Shown: piece by piece, positions 1-5,623 of the stretch
How the letters are laid out: the number at the start of each line of letters is the position of its first letter
Position numbering within the stretch: the stretch's first letter is position 1
Program-made: the position numbers and the translations under genes
Assembly: GCA_012512865.1 (NCBI GenBank)
Contig: JAAZDH010000025.1
Location: forward strand, 1-6,005
Origin: Clostridiaceae bacterium
GTDB lineage: Bacteria > Bacillota > Clostridia > Acetivibrionales > DUMC01
Direction of reading: 5' to 3'
DNA: 6,005 nucleotides
Notes under the pieces: model-generated
What the model was told of the DNA's origin: nothing
Seen by the model: the letters and a program-made list of their open reading frames with translations, nothing else
Databases searched by the model: none

Positions 1-57
1 AATTATCCTTTCAAATTCATGCAGATCTGAAAGCAATTGTTTTATTGTATTACTCAT
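1..57 (-). CDS. Start of an unidentified gene, cut by the window edge
   Basis: Only the first 19 codons are present, reading MSNTIKQLLSDLHEFERII, and the frame stays open to the edge. The ATG start is supported by a GGAAAGGA ribosome binding site 4 bases upstream and by a promoter-like sequence at 88-116. The visible part is polar and probably helical, with no diagnostic motif. In many Firmicutes the ribonuclease III gene rnc follows acpP-fabF, and an N-terminus ending in a Phe-Glu-x-Ile-Ile pattern would be compatible with the start of RNase III. That is a guess from gene order only. An accessory fatty acid gene or a regulator is equally possible. The gene is on the same strand as fabF but 153 bp away, so it may be a separate transcription unit. 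Confidence 0.6.
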   Translation of the reverse strand, partial: MSNTIKQLLSDLHEFERII

Positions 58-61
58 GTTT

Positions 62-69
62 TCCTTTCC
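62..69 (-). promoter_or_regulatory. Ribosome binding site of the truncated downstream gene
   Basis: GGAAAGGA on the minus strand, followed by AAAC and the ATG at 55-57. The spacing of 4 bases is slightly short but usable, and this is the main support for the start of the truncated gene. Confidence 0.55.
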
Positions 70-87
70 ATTGATTCTACTTGTTGT

Positions 88-116
88 TATATACTATTCT
101 TTATAATTCATTACAA
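88..116 (-). promoter_or_regulatory. Candidate sigma-A promoter for the truncated downstream gene
   Basis: On the minus strand, TTGTAA (111-116) is separated by exactly 17 bases from TATATA (88-93). Each hexamer matches the sigma-70/sigma-A consensus at four of six positions. A start near position 81 would leave a leader of about 24 nt before the ATG at 57, with the ribosome binding site inside it. The region is very AT-rich, so such matches can arise by chance. The position and spacing make it plausible, not proven. Confidence 0.4.
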
Positions 117-150
117 TTTCTTTATATTCCTTTATATTTCTTTTGCTTTT
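91..150. repeat. AT-rich tract with degenerate 10-bp periodicity
   Basis: The fabF-downstream spacer holds about six degenerate units with a 10-base period, each a T/A-rich run usually ending near ATTC, TTTC or TTCC on the plus strand. Units at 121-130 and 131-140 are the clearest pair (TTTATATTCC, TTTATATTTC). The period matches roughly one helical turn, so the stretch could be intrinsically curved. It overlaps and lies upstream of the candidate promoter at 88-116. No strong hairpin terminator for fabF is visible between 58 and 210. Confidence 0.35.
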
Positions 151-210
151 CCCGGTTTTTTATTCATGGGCTATTCTACACTCCCAGGTTTTCATTGCTG
201 CATCTTCCAG

Positions 211-1452
211 CTACCCGTTTTTGTATTTCTTAAATACGAGGGTTGCATTATGACCGCCAAAGCCAAACGAATTGGATAAAGCATAATCAACGCTTGATTC
301 CCTGCCGGTATTCGGGACATAATCAAGGTCACATTCCGGATCTGGAGTCTTGTAATTAATTGTTGGGGGTAAAAAGCCATCTTTTATGGCAAGAATCGTT
401 ATTATTGCTTCTATTGCACCGGCAGCGCCCAAAAGGTGTCCAGTCATGGATTTCGTGGAACTTACCGCAAGTTTTCTTGAATGCTCTCCAAAAACGGATT
501 TTATTGCCATGGTTTCATACTTGTCATTATAATACGTCGAGGTGCCATGGGCATTAATATATTCAATGCTTTCAGGGCTTATTCCGGCATCCTGCAGGGC
601 GAGTTTCATGCACCTTGCTGCACCTTCACCCCCCGGCGCGGGCTGTACAATGTCATAAGCATCGCAGTTACATCCGTATCCTACTATCTCACCCAGTATG
701 TTTGCATTTCTTTTAACGGCATGCTCATATTCTTCCAATATAAGGATACCTGCTCCTTCGCCCATAACAAAGCCGTCCCTTTCAAGGTCGAAAGGCCTTG
801 AAGCTGTCTTCGGGTCATTGTTGGTGGACATGGCTTTCATCGAGCAAAAACCTGCAAAGGATAATGGTGTTATGGGGGCTTCTGAACCTCCCGTTATCAT
901 AACATCCGCATCACCGCGTTGTATTATCTTAAAAGCATCTCCTATTGAATTGGTCCCAGTGGCACAAGCGGTCACAATGCACTCATTGAAGCCCTTTGCA
1001 CTGTATAGCATCGCCACCCGCCCCGATGCCATGTTGGCAATCATCATGGGTATGAAAAAGGGGCTTACTTTCCCTGAGCTCTTTTCGATGAGACTTTTGT
1101 GTTGCTCTTCCAAGGTTTCTATGCCACCTATACCGGAACCTATAATCACTCCCGCCCTTTCCATGTCAACATTGTCTTCAACCAGTCGTGCCTCCTCTAC
1201 GGCCATCTTGGCTGCTGCTATAGCATACTGGGTGTATCTATCCATCCTTTTGGCTTCTTTCTTCTCAATAAAATAACTTGGGTCAAATTCCTTGATTTCT
1301 GCTGCAACCCTTGTAGGAAAACCTGAAGGGTCAAATCTTGTTACAATGTCAATCCCTGATTTGCCTTCCTTGATAGCATTCCAAAAATCATGCACAGTCA
1401 ATCCCAAGGAATGGATAACCCCCATGCCTGTTACGACAACGCGCCTTTTCAT
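211..1452 (-). CDS. fabF: 3-oxoacyl-ACP synthase II (FabF / KAS II)
   Basis: FabF is the cytosolic elongating condensing enzyme. It decarboxylates malonyl-ACP and joins the two-carbon unit to an acyl chain held on its active cysteine. The protein has 413 residues, the usual family length. The Cys-His-His set is complete: Cys163 in TACATG, His302 in NAHGTST and His339 in MTGHLLGAAG, with conserved Lys334 in STKSMTG. The C-terminal GFGG loop carries the gatekeeper Phe (F398). The start at 1452 gives the normal KRRVVVTGMG N-terminus and sits 8 bases after AAGGAGGT; an upstream in-frame ATG at 1476 would run through that site. Small oddities are Tyr in place of the usual Pro after GTST, and His-Ser in the usual Thr-Pro position of the N-terminal loop. 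fabF is last in the operon and separated from acpP by an intrinsic terminator, so it probably depends on read-through or on a promoter that I cannot see. Confidence 0.97.
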   Translation of the reverse strand: MKRRVVVTGMGVIHSLGLTVHDFWNAIKEGKSGIDIVTRFDPSGFPTRVAAEIKEFDPSYFIEKKEAKRMDRYTQYAIAAAKMAVEEARLVEDNVDMERAGVIIGSGIGGIETLEEQHKSLIEKSSGKVSPFFIPMMIANMASGRVAMLYSAKGFNECIVTACATGTNSIGDAFKIIQRGDADVMITGGSEAPITPLSFAGFCSMKAMSTNNDPKTASRPFDLERDGFVMGEGAGILILEEYEHAVKRNANILGEIVGYGCNCDAYDIVQPAPGGEGAARCMKLALQDAGISPESIEYINAHGTSTYYNDKYETMAIKSVFGEHSRKLAVSSTKSMTGHLLGAAGAIEAIITILAIKDGFLPPTINYKTPDPECDLDYVPNTGRESSVDYALSNSFGFGGHNATLVFKKYKNG

Positions 1453-1460
1453 TAAGATTA

Positions 1461-1468
1461 ACCTCCTT
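1461..1468 (-). promoter_or_regulatory. fabF ribosome binding site
   Basis: AAGGAGGT on the minus strand, 8 bases before the ATG at 1450-1452. It decides between the start at 1452 and the longer reading frame beginning at 1476. Confidence 0.85.
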
Positions 1469-1495
1469 AAACACAAAAAGAGTGCCGTAAAAAAT

Positions 1496-1524
1496 AAAAA
1501 AAAAGTCCCATACGGGACTTTTTT
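1496..1524 (-). terminator. Intrinsic terminator between acpP and fabF
   Basis: On the minus strand an A-run followed by GTCCC, the loop GTAT and GGGAC forms a perfect stem. Up to six A-T pairs extend it at the base, and it runs straight into nine T residues, then an A and more T. The core pairs are 1514-1518 with 1505-1509. The left arm includes the acpP stop codon TAA (1523-1525), so the hairpin begins at the end of the gene. The symmetric A/T flanks could also allow some termination on the plus strand, but no plus-strand gene reaches it. Read-through must supply fabF unless that gene has its own promoter. Confidence 0.88.
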
Positions 1525-1756
1525 ATGTGTGATTCTTGATGTATTCTACAGCATCACCCACGGTTACTATTTTCTCAGCATCACTATCCGGGATTTCAAG
1601 TTCAAATTCTTCTTCCAAGGCCATTACCAATTCAACAATGTCCAAGGAATCCGCCCCCAGGTCATCTATAAATGAAGATTCCATTTGAACATCGTCCTCA
1701 TCAACGCCAAGTTGCTCGACAATTATCTTTTTCACGGTTTCAAATATCGTATTCAT
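1523..1756 (-). CDS. acpP: Acyl carrier protein
   Basis: ACP is the small acidic cytosolic protein that carries growing acyl chains as thioesters on a 4'-phosphopantetheine arm, and it is the shared substrate of every enzyme in this operon. The protein has 77 residues, the standard size. The attachment site is Ser37 in LGADSLDIVEL, followed by the acidic recognition helix (ELVMALEEEFELEIPD) that docks to partner enzymes. The start at 1756 gives the normal N-terminus. It follows an 11-nt Shine-Dalgarno match 6 bases upstream, and the in-frame ATG at 1816 would read through that site. The gene sits in a 95-bp gap after fabG, the largest before the terminator, and is followed at once by a strong terminator. 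This suggests separate, higher expression than its neighbours. No holo-ACP synthase gene is in the window. Confidence 0.98.
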   Translation of the reverse strand: MNTIFETVKKIIVEQLGVDEDDVQMESSFIDDLGADSLDIVELVMALEEEFELEIPDSDAEKIVTVGDAVEYIKNHT

Positions 1757-1762
1757 TCTTTT

Positions 1763-1773
1763 ATCACCTCCTT
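1763..1773 (-). promoter_or_regulatory. Extended acpP ribosome binding site
   Basis: AAGGAGGTGAT on the minus strand is a full 11-base complement to the usual 3' end of 16S rRNA, 6 bases before the ATG. It is the longest such match in the window, fitting the high demand for ACP. Part of it (GGAG) lies in a small hairpin at 1768-1779. Confidence 0.88.
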
Positions 1774-1779
1774 CCGGAG
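1768..1779 (-). promoter_or_regulatory. Small hairpin over the acpP Shine-Dalgarno sequence
   Basis: The minus strand reads CTCC-GGAA-GGAG: four strong pairs closed by a GNRA-type tetraloop, with the right arm being the core of the acpP ribosome binding site. The structure is seen in the sequence. Any effect on translation is inference, and a 4-bp stem is only marginally stable. Confidence 0.35.
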
Positions 1780-1822
1780 CCATACCAAGTCGGTGAAAAT
1801 ATATATGTTTTTTCAATAAAAT

Positions 1823-1828
1823 AGTATA
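1823..1828 (-). promoter_or_regulatory. Possible -10 element of an internal acpP promoter
   Basis: TATACT on the minus strand matches the -10 consensus at five of six bases and lies in the AT-rich fabG-acpP spacer. It would give a leader of about 60 nt. No good -35 hexamer is found at 16-18 bases upstream and there is no extended TGn motif, so this is weak. Confidence 0.22.
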
Positions 1829-1851
1829 ATTAATATTCCATAAGAATAATA

Positions 1852-2595
1852 TTACATTACCAGGCCTCCGTCAATATGAATTACCTGGCCTGTAATATAG
1901 TCCGAGGCAGGAGAAGCTAAAAAACCTACAACATCAGCCACATCGTCAGGCGTCCCGAACCTTCCCAGTGGCATATTTTTAAGGTAATTCTCCTTTATTT
2001 TTTCAGGCAATACCTCGGTCATCTTGCTCTGTATCAATCCAGGGGCGACGGCATTACATGTAATCCCCCTTGAAGCAAGTTCCTTGGCGGTTGTTTTTGT
2101 TAGGCCGATTAAACCTGCCTTTGATGCAGAGTAATTAGCCTGGCCGGGATTTCCCATTACTCCGGCTACAGAAGCAATATTGATGATTTTCCCGCTCCTT
2201 TGTTTCATCATGACCCTTGCAACTGCCTTCGTGCATAAAAACGCACCTTTTAAGTTTATGTCCAGCACATCATCCCAGTCTTCCTCGGACATTTTTATAA
2301 TAAGCGTATCTCTTGTTATGCCTGCATTATTAACCAGTATATCAACGCTCCCAAAAGCTTCCACGGCTTTATTAACCATGTTTTCAACATCATCTTTGTT
2401 CCTTACATCCCCTTTTGTAACAATAACATTATATCCCATGGCTCTAAATTCATCCGCAGTGGAATCTATGTCCTTCGAGGATGCAATATCATTTAGAACA
2501 ATGTTTGCTCCCATGCCGGCCAGTTTTAAGGCTATTGCCTTTCCCAGCCCCCTTGCCGAGCCCGTGATTATGGCAGTTTTCCCTTTTAGCTGCAT
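1852..2595 (-). CDS. fabG: 3-oxoacyl-ACP reductase (FabG)
   Basis: FabG reduces 3-oxoacyl-ACP to (R)-3-hydroxyacyl-ACP with NADPH, the first reduction of each elongation cycle, normally as a cytosolic tetramer. The 247-residue protein is a classical short-chain dehydrogenase of typical FabG length. It has the nucleotide-binding TGSARGLG at residues 11-18, the structural NNAG at 89-92, and the tetrad Asn114, Ser142, Tyr155 and Lys159 (YSASK). The PG motif after the active site and the C-terminal IDGG stretch are present. Other short-chain dehydrogenases share this fold, but the fatty acid operon context settles the role. The start overlaps the end of fabD by 10 bases, and its ribosome binding site lies inside the fabD coding region, which suggests translational coupling. 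Confidence 0.97.
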   Translation of the reverse strand: MQLKGKTAIITGSARGLGKAIALKLAGMGANIVLNDIASSKDIDSTADEFRAMGYNVIVTKGDVRNKDDVENMVNKAVEAFGSVDILVNNAGITRDTLIIKMSEEDWDDVLDINLKGAFLCTKAVARVMMKQRSGKIINIASVAGVMGNPGQANYSASKAGLIGLTKTTAKELASRGITCNAVAPGLIQSKMTEVLPEKIKENYLKNMPLGRFGTPDDVADVVGFLASPASDYITGQVIHIDGGLVM

Positions 2596-3530
2596 ATTTC
2601 GCGCACCTCCTTGAGAGTTTCTTCCAACGATGCCATGTTTTCAACATTAAATACCTTTGCATCCTTCCTTATTTTCCTGGTAAACCCGGATAACACCGTG
2701 CCTGGGCCAATTTCCACGAAAGTATCAACACCATCTTCCAGCATTTTTCTGATTGAAGCCTCCCAGTATACGGGACTGCTCACCTGCCTTATCAAAAGAT
2801 CCTTTACCATCAATTTATCTTTTACGTAGCCGGCATTAACATTGCTTACTACAGGTATTGACATATCATTTAATGTTACCTTCTCAAGCTCTGCGGCAAG
2901 TTTCTTCCCTGCCGGCTCCATGAGGCTGCAATGAAACGGGGCGCTTACCTTTAACAAGACGGCACGTTTTGCACCTTTTTGGACACACAATTCGATCGCC
3001 GTCTCAACCGCCTTTTTTTCCCCTGCTATTACCACCTGTCCGGGGCAATTATAGTTTGCCGGTGCTACAACATTAATTTTCGAAGCTTCTGCACAGCACT
3101 CTTCAATGGTTGTATTTTCAAGTCCTATTATTGCCGCCATGGCTCCATAGCTAGCAGGTACCGCCTCCTGCATGTATTTTCCTCTTTTCCTTACCAAGCT
3201 TACCGCATCCTTAAATTGTAAAGTACCTACAGCCACGTGGGCCGTGTATTCTCCCAAGCTTAAACCGGCTGCAACATCAGGCCTGATACCTTCATCAAGC
3301 AGGGGCTGCATGCAGGCGATACTTGTCACCAATATTGCAGGTTGTGTATTTTCTGTGATTTTAAGGGTCTCCTCGTCTCCCTCGAATATCATTTTTTTTA
3401 TGTCAAAACCAAGGGCATCGGATGCCTCGTTAAAAATATCATCCGATTTTCTATAATTCATGGCAATTTCCTTACCCATCCCGATATATTGGGCCCCCTG
3501 ACCTGGAAATACGAATGCAAGCTTTGTCAT
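2586..3530 (-). CDS. fabD: Malonyl-CoA:ACP transacylase (FabD)
   Basis: FabD moves the malonyl group from malonyl-CoA to holo-ACP, making the extender unit used by FabH and FabF. The 314-residue protein has the full family pattern. The oxyanion-loop GQG is at residues 10-12 and the nucleophile Ser91 lies in GLSLGEY. Arg116, which holds the malonyl carboxylate, is in VRKRG. Catalytic His200 is in APFHCSLM, and Gln249 is in IRQVSSPVYW. The residue before the nucleophile is Leu (GLSLG) instead of the His of the E. coli enzyme (GHSLG). The start at 3530 gives the standard TKLAFVFPGQGAQ opening, 11 bases after a strong ribosome binding site. The gene follows fabH after 34 bases, most of them a tandem duplication, and overlaps fabG by 10 bases. 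Confidence 0.97.
   Translation of the reverse strand: MTKLAFVFPGQGAQYIGMGKEIAMNYRKSDDIFNEASDALGFDIKKMIFEGDEETLKITENTQPAILVTSIACMQPLLDEGIRPDVAAGLSLGEYTAHVAVGTLQFKDAVSLVRKRGKYMQEAVPASYGAMAAIIGLENTTIEECCAEASKINVVAPANYNCPGQVVIAGEKKAVETAIELCVQKGAKRAVLLKVSAPFHCSLMEPAGKKLAAELEKVTLNDMSIPVVSNVNAGYVKDKLMVKDLLIRQVSSPVYWEASIRKMLEDGVDTFVEIGPGTVLSGFTRKIRKDAKVFNVENMASLEETLKEVREICS
2604..2612 (-). promoter_or_regulatory. fabG ribosome binding site inside fabD
   Basis: AAGGAGGTG on the minus strand, 8 bases before the fabG ATG and within the last codons of fabD. It confirms the fabG start despite the overlap. Confidence 0.85.
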
Positions 3531-3533
3531 TTT

Positions 3534-3567
3534 AGTTCACAACCTCCTTAAGTTCACAAGCTCCTTA
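3534..3567. repeat. 17-bp tandem duplication at the fabH/fabD junction
   Basis: Two adjacent 17-base units differ at a single position: AGTTCACAACCTCCTTA (3534-3550) and AGTTCACAAGCTCCTTA (3551-3567). On the coding (minus) strand each unit begins with TAAGGAG. The upstream unit supplies the fabH stop codon TAA and a damaged Shine-Dalgarno (AAGGAGC). The downstream unit supplies the working one (AAGGAGGT) for fabD. Confidence 0.85.
3542..3549 (-). promoter_or_regulatory. fabD ribosome binding site
   Basis: AAGGAGGT on the minus strand, 11 bases before the ATG at 3528-3530. The spacing is rather long. The site is one of two copies made by a 17-bp tandem duplication, the other being altered to AAGGAGC. 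Confidence 0.75.
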
Positions 3568-4590
3568 CTTTGCCCATCTAAGTAATGCTGCCCCCCATGT
3601 AAGCCCGCCGCCAAATCCAACCAACACTATATTATCCCCCAACGCTACCCTGCCATCCTCCACGGCTTCATTTAATGCAACAGGTATCGAGGCGGAAGAA
3701 ATATTTCCATACTTGTGAATGTTCGAGTAAACCATGTTTTCGCTTAACCCAAGGCGCTTGGCCGCCCCGTCAAGTATCCTTATGTTAGCCTGGTGAGGAA
3801 TAATCAGCTTTATATCATCCATGGAAAGGCCGGAATCCATTACTATTTTCTCGGTCGCAAAAGCCATGATCCCCACGGCAAACTTGAAAACTTCGCTTCC
3901 GTCCATCCATAGGGTCATCTTTCTCTCCCCTGACCTTTTCTCCAGGTCTTCCTCGCTTATGTAACAACAAGGTATGGTGATGTTGTGCCCAAGGTTTCCT
4001 TCCGCTCCAAGACATGTACTTATTATCCCAAGATTACCGTCAACCGGACCAACCACAACGGCTGCAGCAGCATCGCCAAAGAGGACACAGGTGCTCCGGT
4101 CCTTCCAATCAACCACCCTTGAAAGGCTTTCGCAGCAAACTATGAGTACATAACTGTAATAACCTGTTCGTATAAAATTGTCTGCAACTGCAAGGCTATA
4201 TATAAACCCGGTGCATGCTGCATTCAAATCAAAGGCTGCTGCATTGCGGGCTGATAAGCCTCTTTGAACCAGGCATGCCATGGAAGGAGTCAAGTAATCC
4301 GGTGTATCTGTCGCCACTATTATTAGGTCTAGTTCTTCGCTTCCGATTCCTGCGCTCAATAAAGCTTTTTCTGCAGCCTCTATTCCAAGCTGGTGCAAAG
4401 GTTTATCCTTATCAATTATCCGCCTTTCCCTTATACCTGTTCTCTTTATTATCCATTCATCGGAAGTATCAACCATCTTTTCAAGGTCATGGTTGGTAAA
4501 TATATTACCGGGTAAACTTATTCCGGTTCCAAGAATGCCTGCCCATTTCAGCCTATGTTCAGATCTTGGTTCCATCCTATGTTCCCACAT
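3565..4590 (-). CDS. fabH: 3-oxoacyl-ACP synthase III (FabH / KAS III)
   Basis: FabH starts fatty acid synthesis by condensing an acyl-CoA primer (acetyl-CoA or a branched acyl-CoA) with malonyl-ACP; primer choice cannot be read here. The 341-residue thiolase-fold protein has the complete triad: Cys126 in NAACTGF, His266 in IIPHQANIRI and Asn296 in YGNISSASIP. TSDEWI and RTGIRERR, typical of the N-terminal CoA-binding region, are also present. The start at 4590 is favoured by GGAGGT 5 bases upstream, and it overlaps the end of plsX by 14 bases. It gives a polar N-terminal extension of about 14 residues beyond the usual family start. A second ATG at 4575 would shorten it by 5 residues but has no proper ribosome binding site. 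Unusually, the normal FGDGAGA motif reads FGDAAAA (171-177), and Cys-Cys pairs occur at 152-153 and 208-209. Overall identity is firm. Confidence 0.96.
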   Translation of the reverse strand: MWEHRMEPRSEHRLKWAGILGTGISLPGNIFTNHDLEKMVDTSDEWIIKRTGIRERRIIDKDKPLHQLGIEAAEKALLSAGIGSEELDLIIVATDTPDYLTPSMACLVQRGLSARNAAAFDLNAACTGFIYSLAVADNFIRTGYYSYVLIVCCESLSRVVDWKDRSTCVLFGDAAAAVVVGPVDGNLGIISTCLGAEGNLGHNITIPCCYISEEDLEKRSGERKMTLWMDGSEVFKFAVGIMAFATEKIVMDSGLSMDDIKLIIPHQANIRILDGAAKRLGLSENMVYSNIHKYGNISSASIPVALNEAVEDGRVALGDNIVLVGFGGGLTWGAALLRWAK

Positions 4591-5599
4591 TTTTAACCTC
4601 CATGCGGCAAATCTCCTTTTTTATTTGCTCGGCAATGGAACTCCTTGCAAAATGGCATGCGCGAATCACCGCATTTTTTACAGATTTTGCATTAGAACTT
4701 CCGTGACACTTGAATACGGTTCCATTCACGCCCAGCACTGGGGCCCCGCCGTATTCTTCATAGTCAAACCGTTTTTTGAATTTCTTTAATTCACCTCTTA
4801 CAAGAACAGATGCCAATTTTGAAAAGAAGTTCTTGGAGTATACATCCCTCAAGCCTTCAAAAATGAACGAGCCAACACCTTCCATAAACTTAAGCAAAAT
4901 ATTTCCGACAAAACCATCGCATACCGCTATATTAATCTTGCCTTCAGGTATTTCCCGTCCTTCAATATTCCCGACAAAATTAAGGTTTGAGTTCGAAAGC
5001 ATATTATATGCTTGCTTTATTGTCTCATTCCCTTTCCTCTCTTCAGAACCAACGTTTATTAAACCTACGGTTGGAGTTTTAATATCGAACATTTCACGCA
5101 TGTAGATTGTACCTATAACACCAAACTGGAAATAGTTCAGTGGTTTGCACATCGTATTGAATCCTGCATCTATAAGCAATGCCCCGCCCCTTTTTGTAGG
5201 AATAATGGTTGCAAGAGCAGGCCTGTCTATGCCTTCCAAGCGTCCAAGTATAAGGATCGATCCGGTCAAAAGCGCCCCGGTATTGCCTGCCGAGATAAAA
5301 GCATCAGCTTTCTTATCCTTTACAAGCTCCAAGCCAATTACCATTGACGAGTCCTTTTTATTCTTAATTGCTTTTGTAGGTATATCCTCGTTTGTAATGG
5401 CTTCAGCGGCATGAAGGATATCTATCCTTGAGCCGTTAAATTTGTTCTTTTTAAGGATTTTCTCAATCTTGCCGCTGTCCCCGATGAGCATGATATTAAA
5501 ACCCGGCTCTTCATTAACCGCTTTTATGCAGCCTTCCACGATATCGCCGGGTGCATTGTCCCCTCCCATTGCATCTACAAGAATAACCAATACATTCAC
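4577..5599 (-). CDS. plsX: Phosphate acyltransferase PlsX
   Basis: PlsX converts acyl-ACP and phosphate into acyl-phosphate, the donor used by the membrane acyltransferase PlsY to start phospholipid synthesis. It is a peripheral membrane-associated protein without transmembrane segments. The 340-residue length is typical. Motifs in order are DAMGGDNAP (9-17), SAGNTGALL (103-111), DAGFN (144-148), CDGFVGN (227-233), EEYGGAPVLG (281-290) and HGSSN (299-303). The usual GANxD in the third motif is altered to GFNTM. The start is uncertain. GTG at 5599 lies only 2 bases after GGAGG, whereas TTG at 5590 lies 11 bases after it and would give MVILVDAMGG, the spacing normal for the family (337 residues). 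The gene follows fapR after 24 bases and overlaps fabH by 14 bases. Confidence 0.95.
   Translation of the reverse strand: MNVLVILVDAMGGDNAPGDIVEGCIKAVNEEPGFNIMLIGDSGKIEKILKKNKFNGSRIDILHAAEAITNEDIPTKAIKNKKDSSMVIGLELVKDKKADAFISAGNTGALLTGSILILGRLEGIDRPALATIIPTKRGGALLIDAGFNTMCKPLNYFQFGVIGTIYMREMFDIKTPTVGLINVGSEERKGNETIKQAYNMLSNSNLNFVGNIEGREIPEGKINIAVCDGFVGNILLKFMEGVGSFIFEGLRDVYSKNFFSKLASVLVRGELKKFKKRFDYEEYGGAPVLGVNGTVFKCHGSSNAKSVKNAVIRACHFARSSIAEQIKKEICRMEVKNVGT
4596..4601 (-). promoter_or_regulatory. fabH ribosome binding site inside plsX
   Basis: GGAGGT on the minus strand, 5 bases before the ATG at 4588-4590 and within the last plsX codons. It supports the longer fabH start and translational coupling with plsX. 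Confidence 0.75.
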
Positions 5600-5600
5600 T

Positions 5601-5607
5601 CCCTCCC
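5601..5607 (-). promoter_or_regulatory. plsX ribosome binding site
   Basis: GGGAGGG on the minus strand, in the 24-base gap between fapR and plsX. Taking GGAGG (5602-5606) as the core, it is 2 bases from GTG 5599, 6 bases from an out-of-frame ATG at 5595 and 11 bases from the in-frame TTG at 5590. It therefore does not settle the plsX start. Confidence 0.6.
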
Positions 5608-5623
5608 GCTTCTAGTCAGCTTC

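Noticed and set aside
132..167. 11-codon minus-strand frame after fabF (MNKKPGKAKEI)
   Set aside because: No ribosome binding site, very short and in an AT-rich spacer; expected by chance.
167..186. Possible hairpin terminator after fabF (TGGG and CCCA arms)
   Set aside because: Only four pairs around a 12-base loop with no proper T tail; too weak to call.
192..380. 62-residue minus-strand frame over the end of fabF
   Set aside because: It lies in another frame within fabF, with no ribosome binding site or recognisable sequence.
698..1276. 192-residue plus-strand open frame opposite fabF, and similar plus-strand frames elsewhere
   Set aside because: These are antisense shadows of conserved genes; they show no family motif and the operon is firmly on the minus strand.
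1453..1476. Longer fabF frame starting at an ATG at 1476
   Set aside because: It adds eight non-homologous residues and reads through the AAGGAGGT ribosome binding site; the start at 1452 fits the family.
1757..1816. Longer acpP frame starting at an ATG at 1816
   Set aside because: It adds 20 residues unlike any ACP, has no ribosome binding site and translates the strong site that serves the start at 1756.
1757..1851. FapR operator in the acpP spacer
   Set aside because: The AT-rich palindromic bits (AATATT, TAATATTA) lack the TTAGTAC-type half-sites known for FapR.
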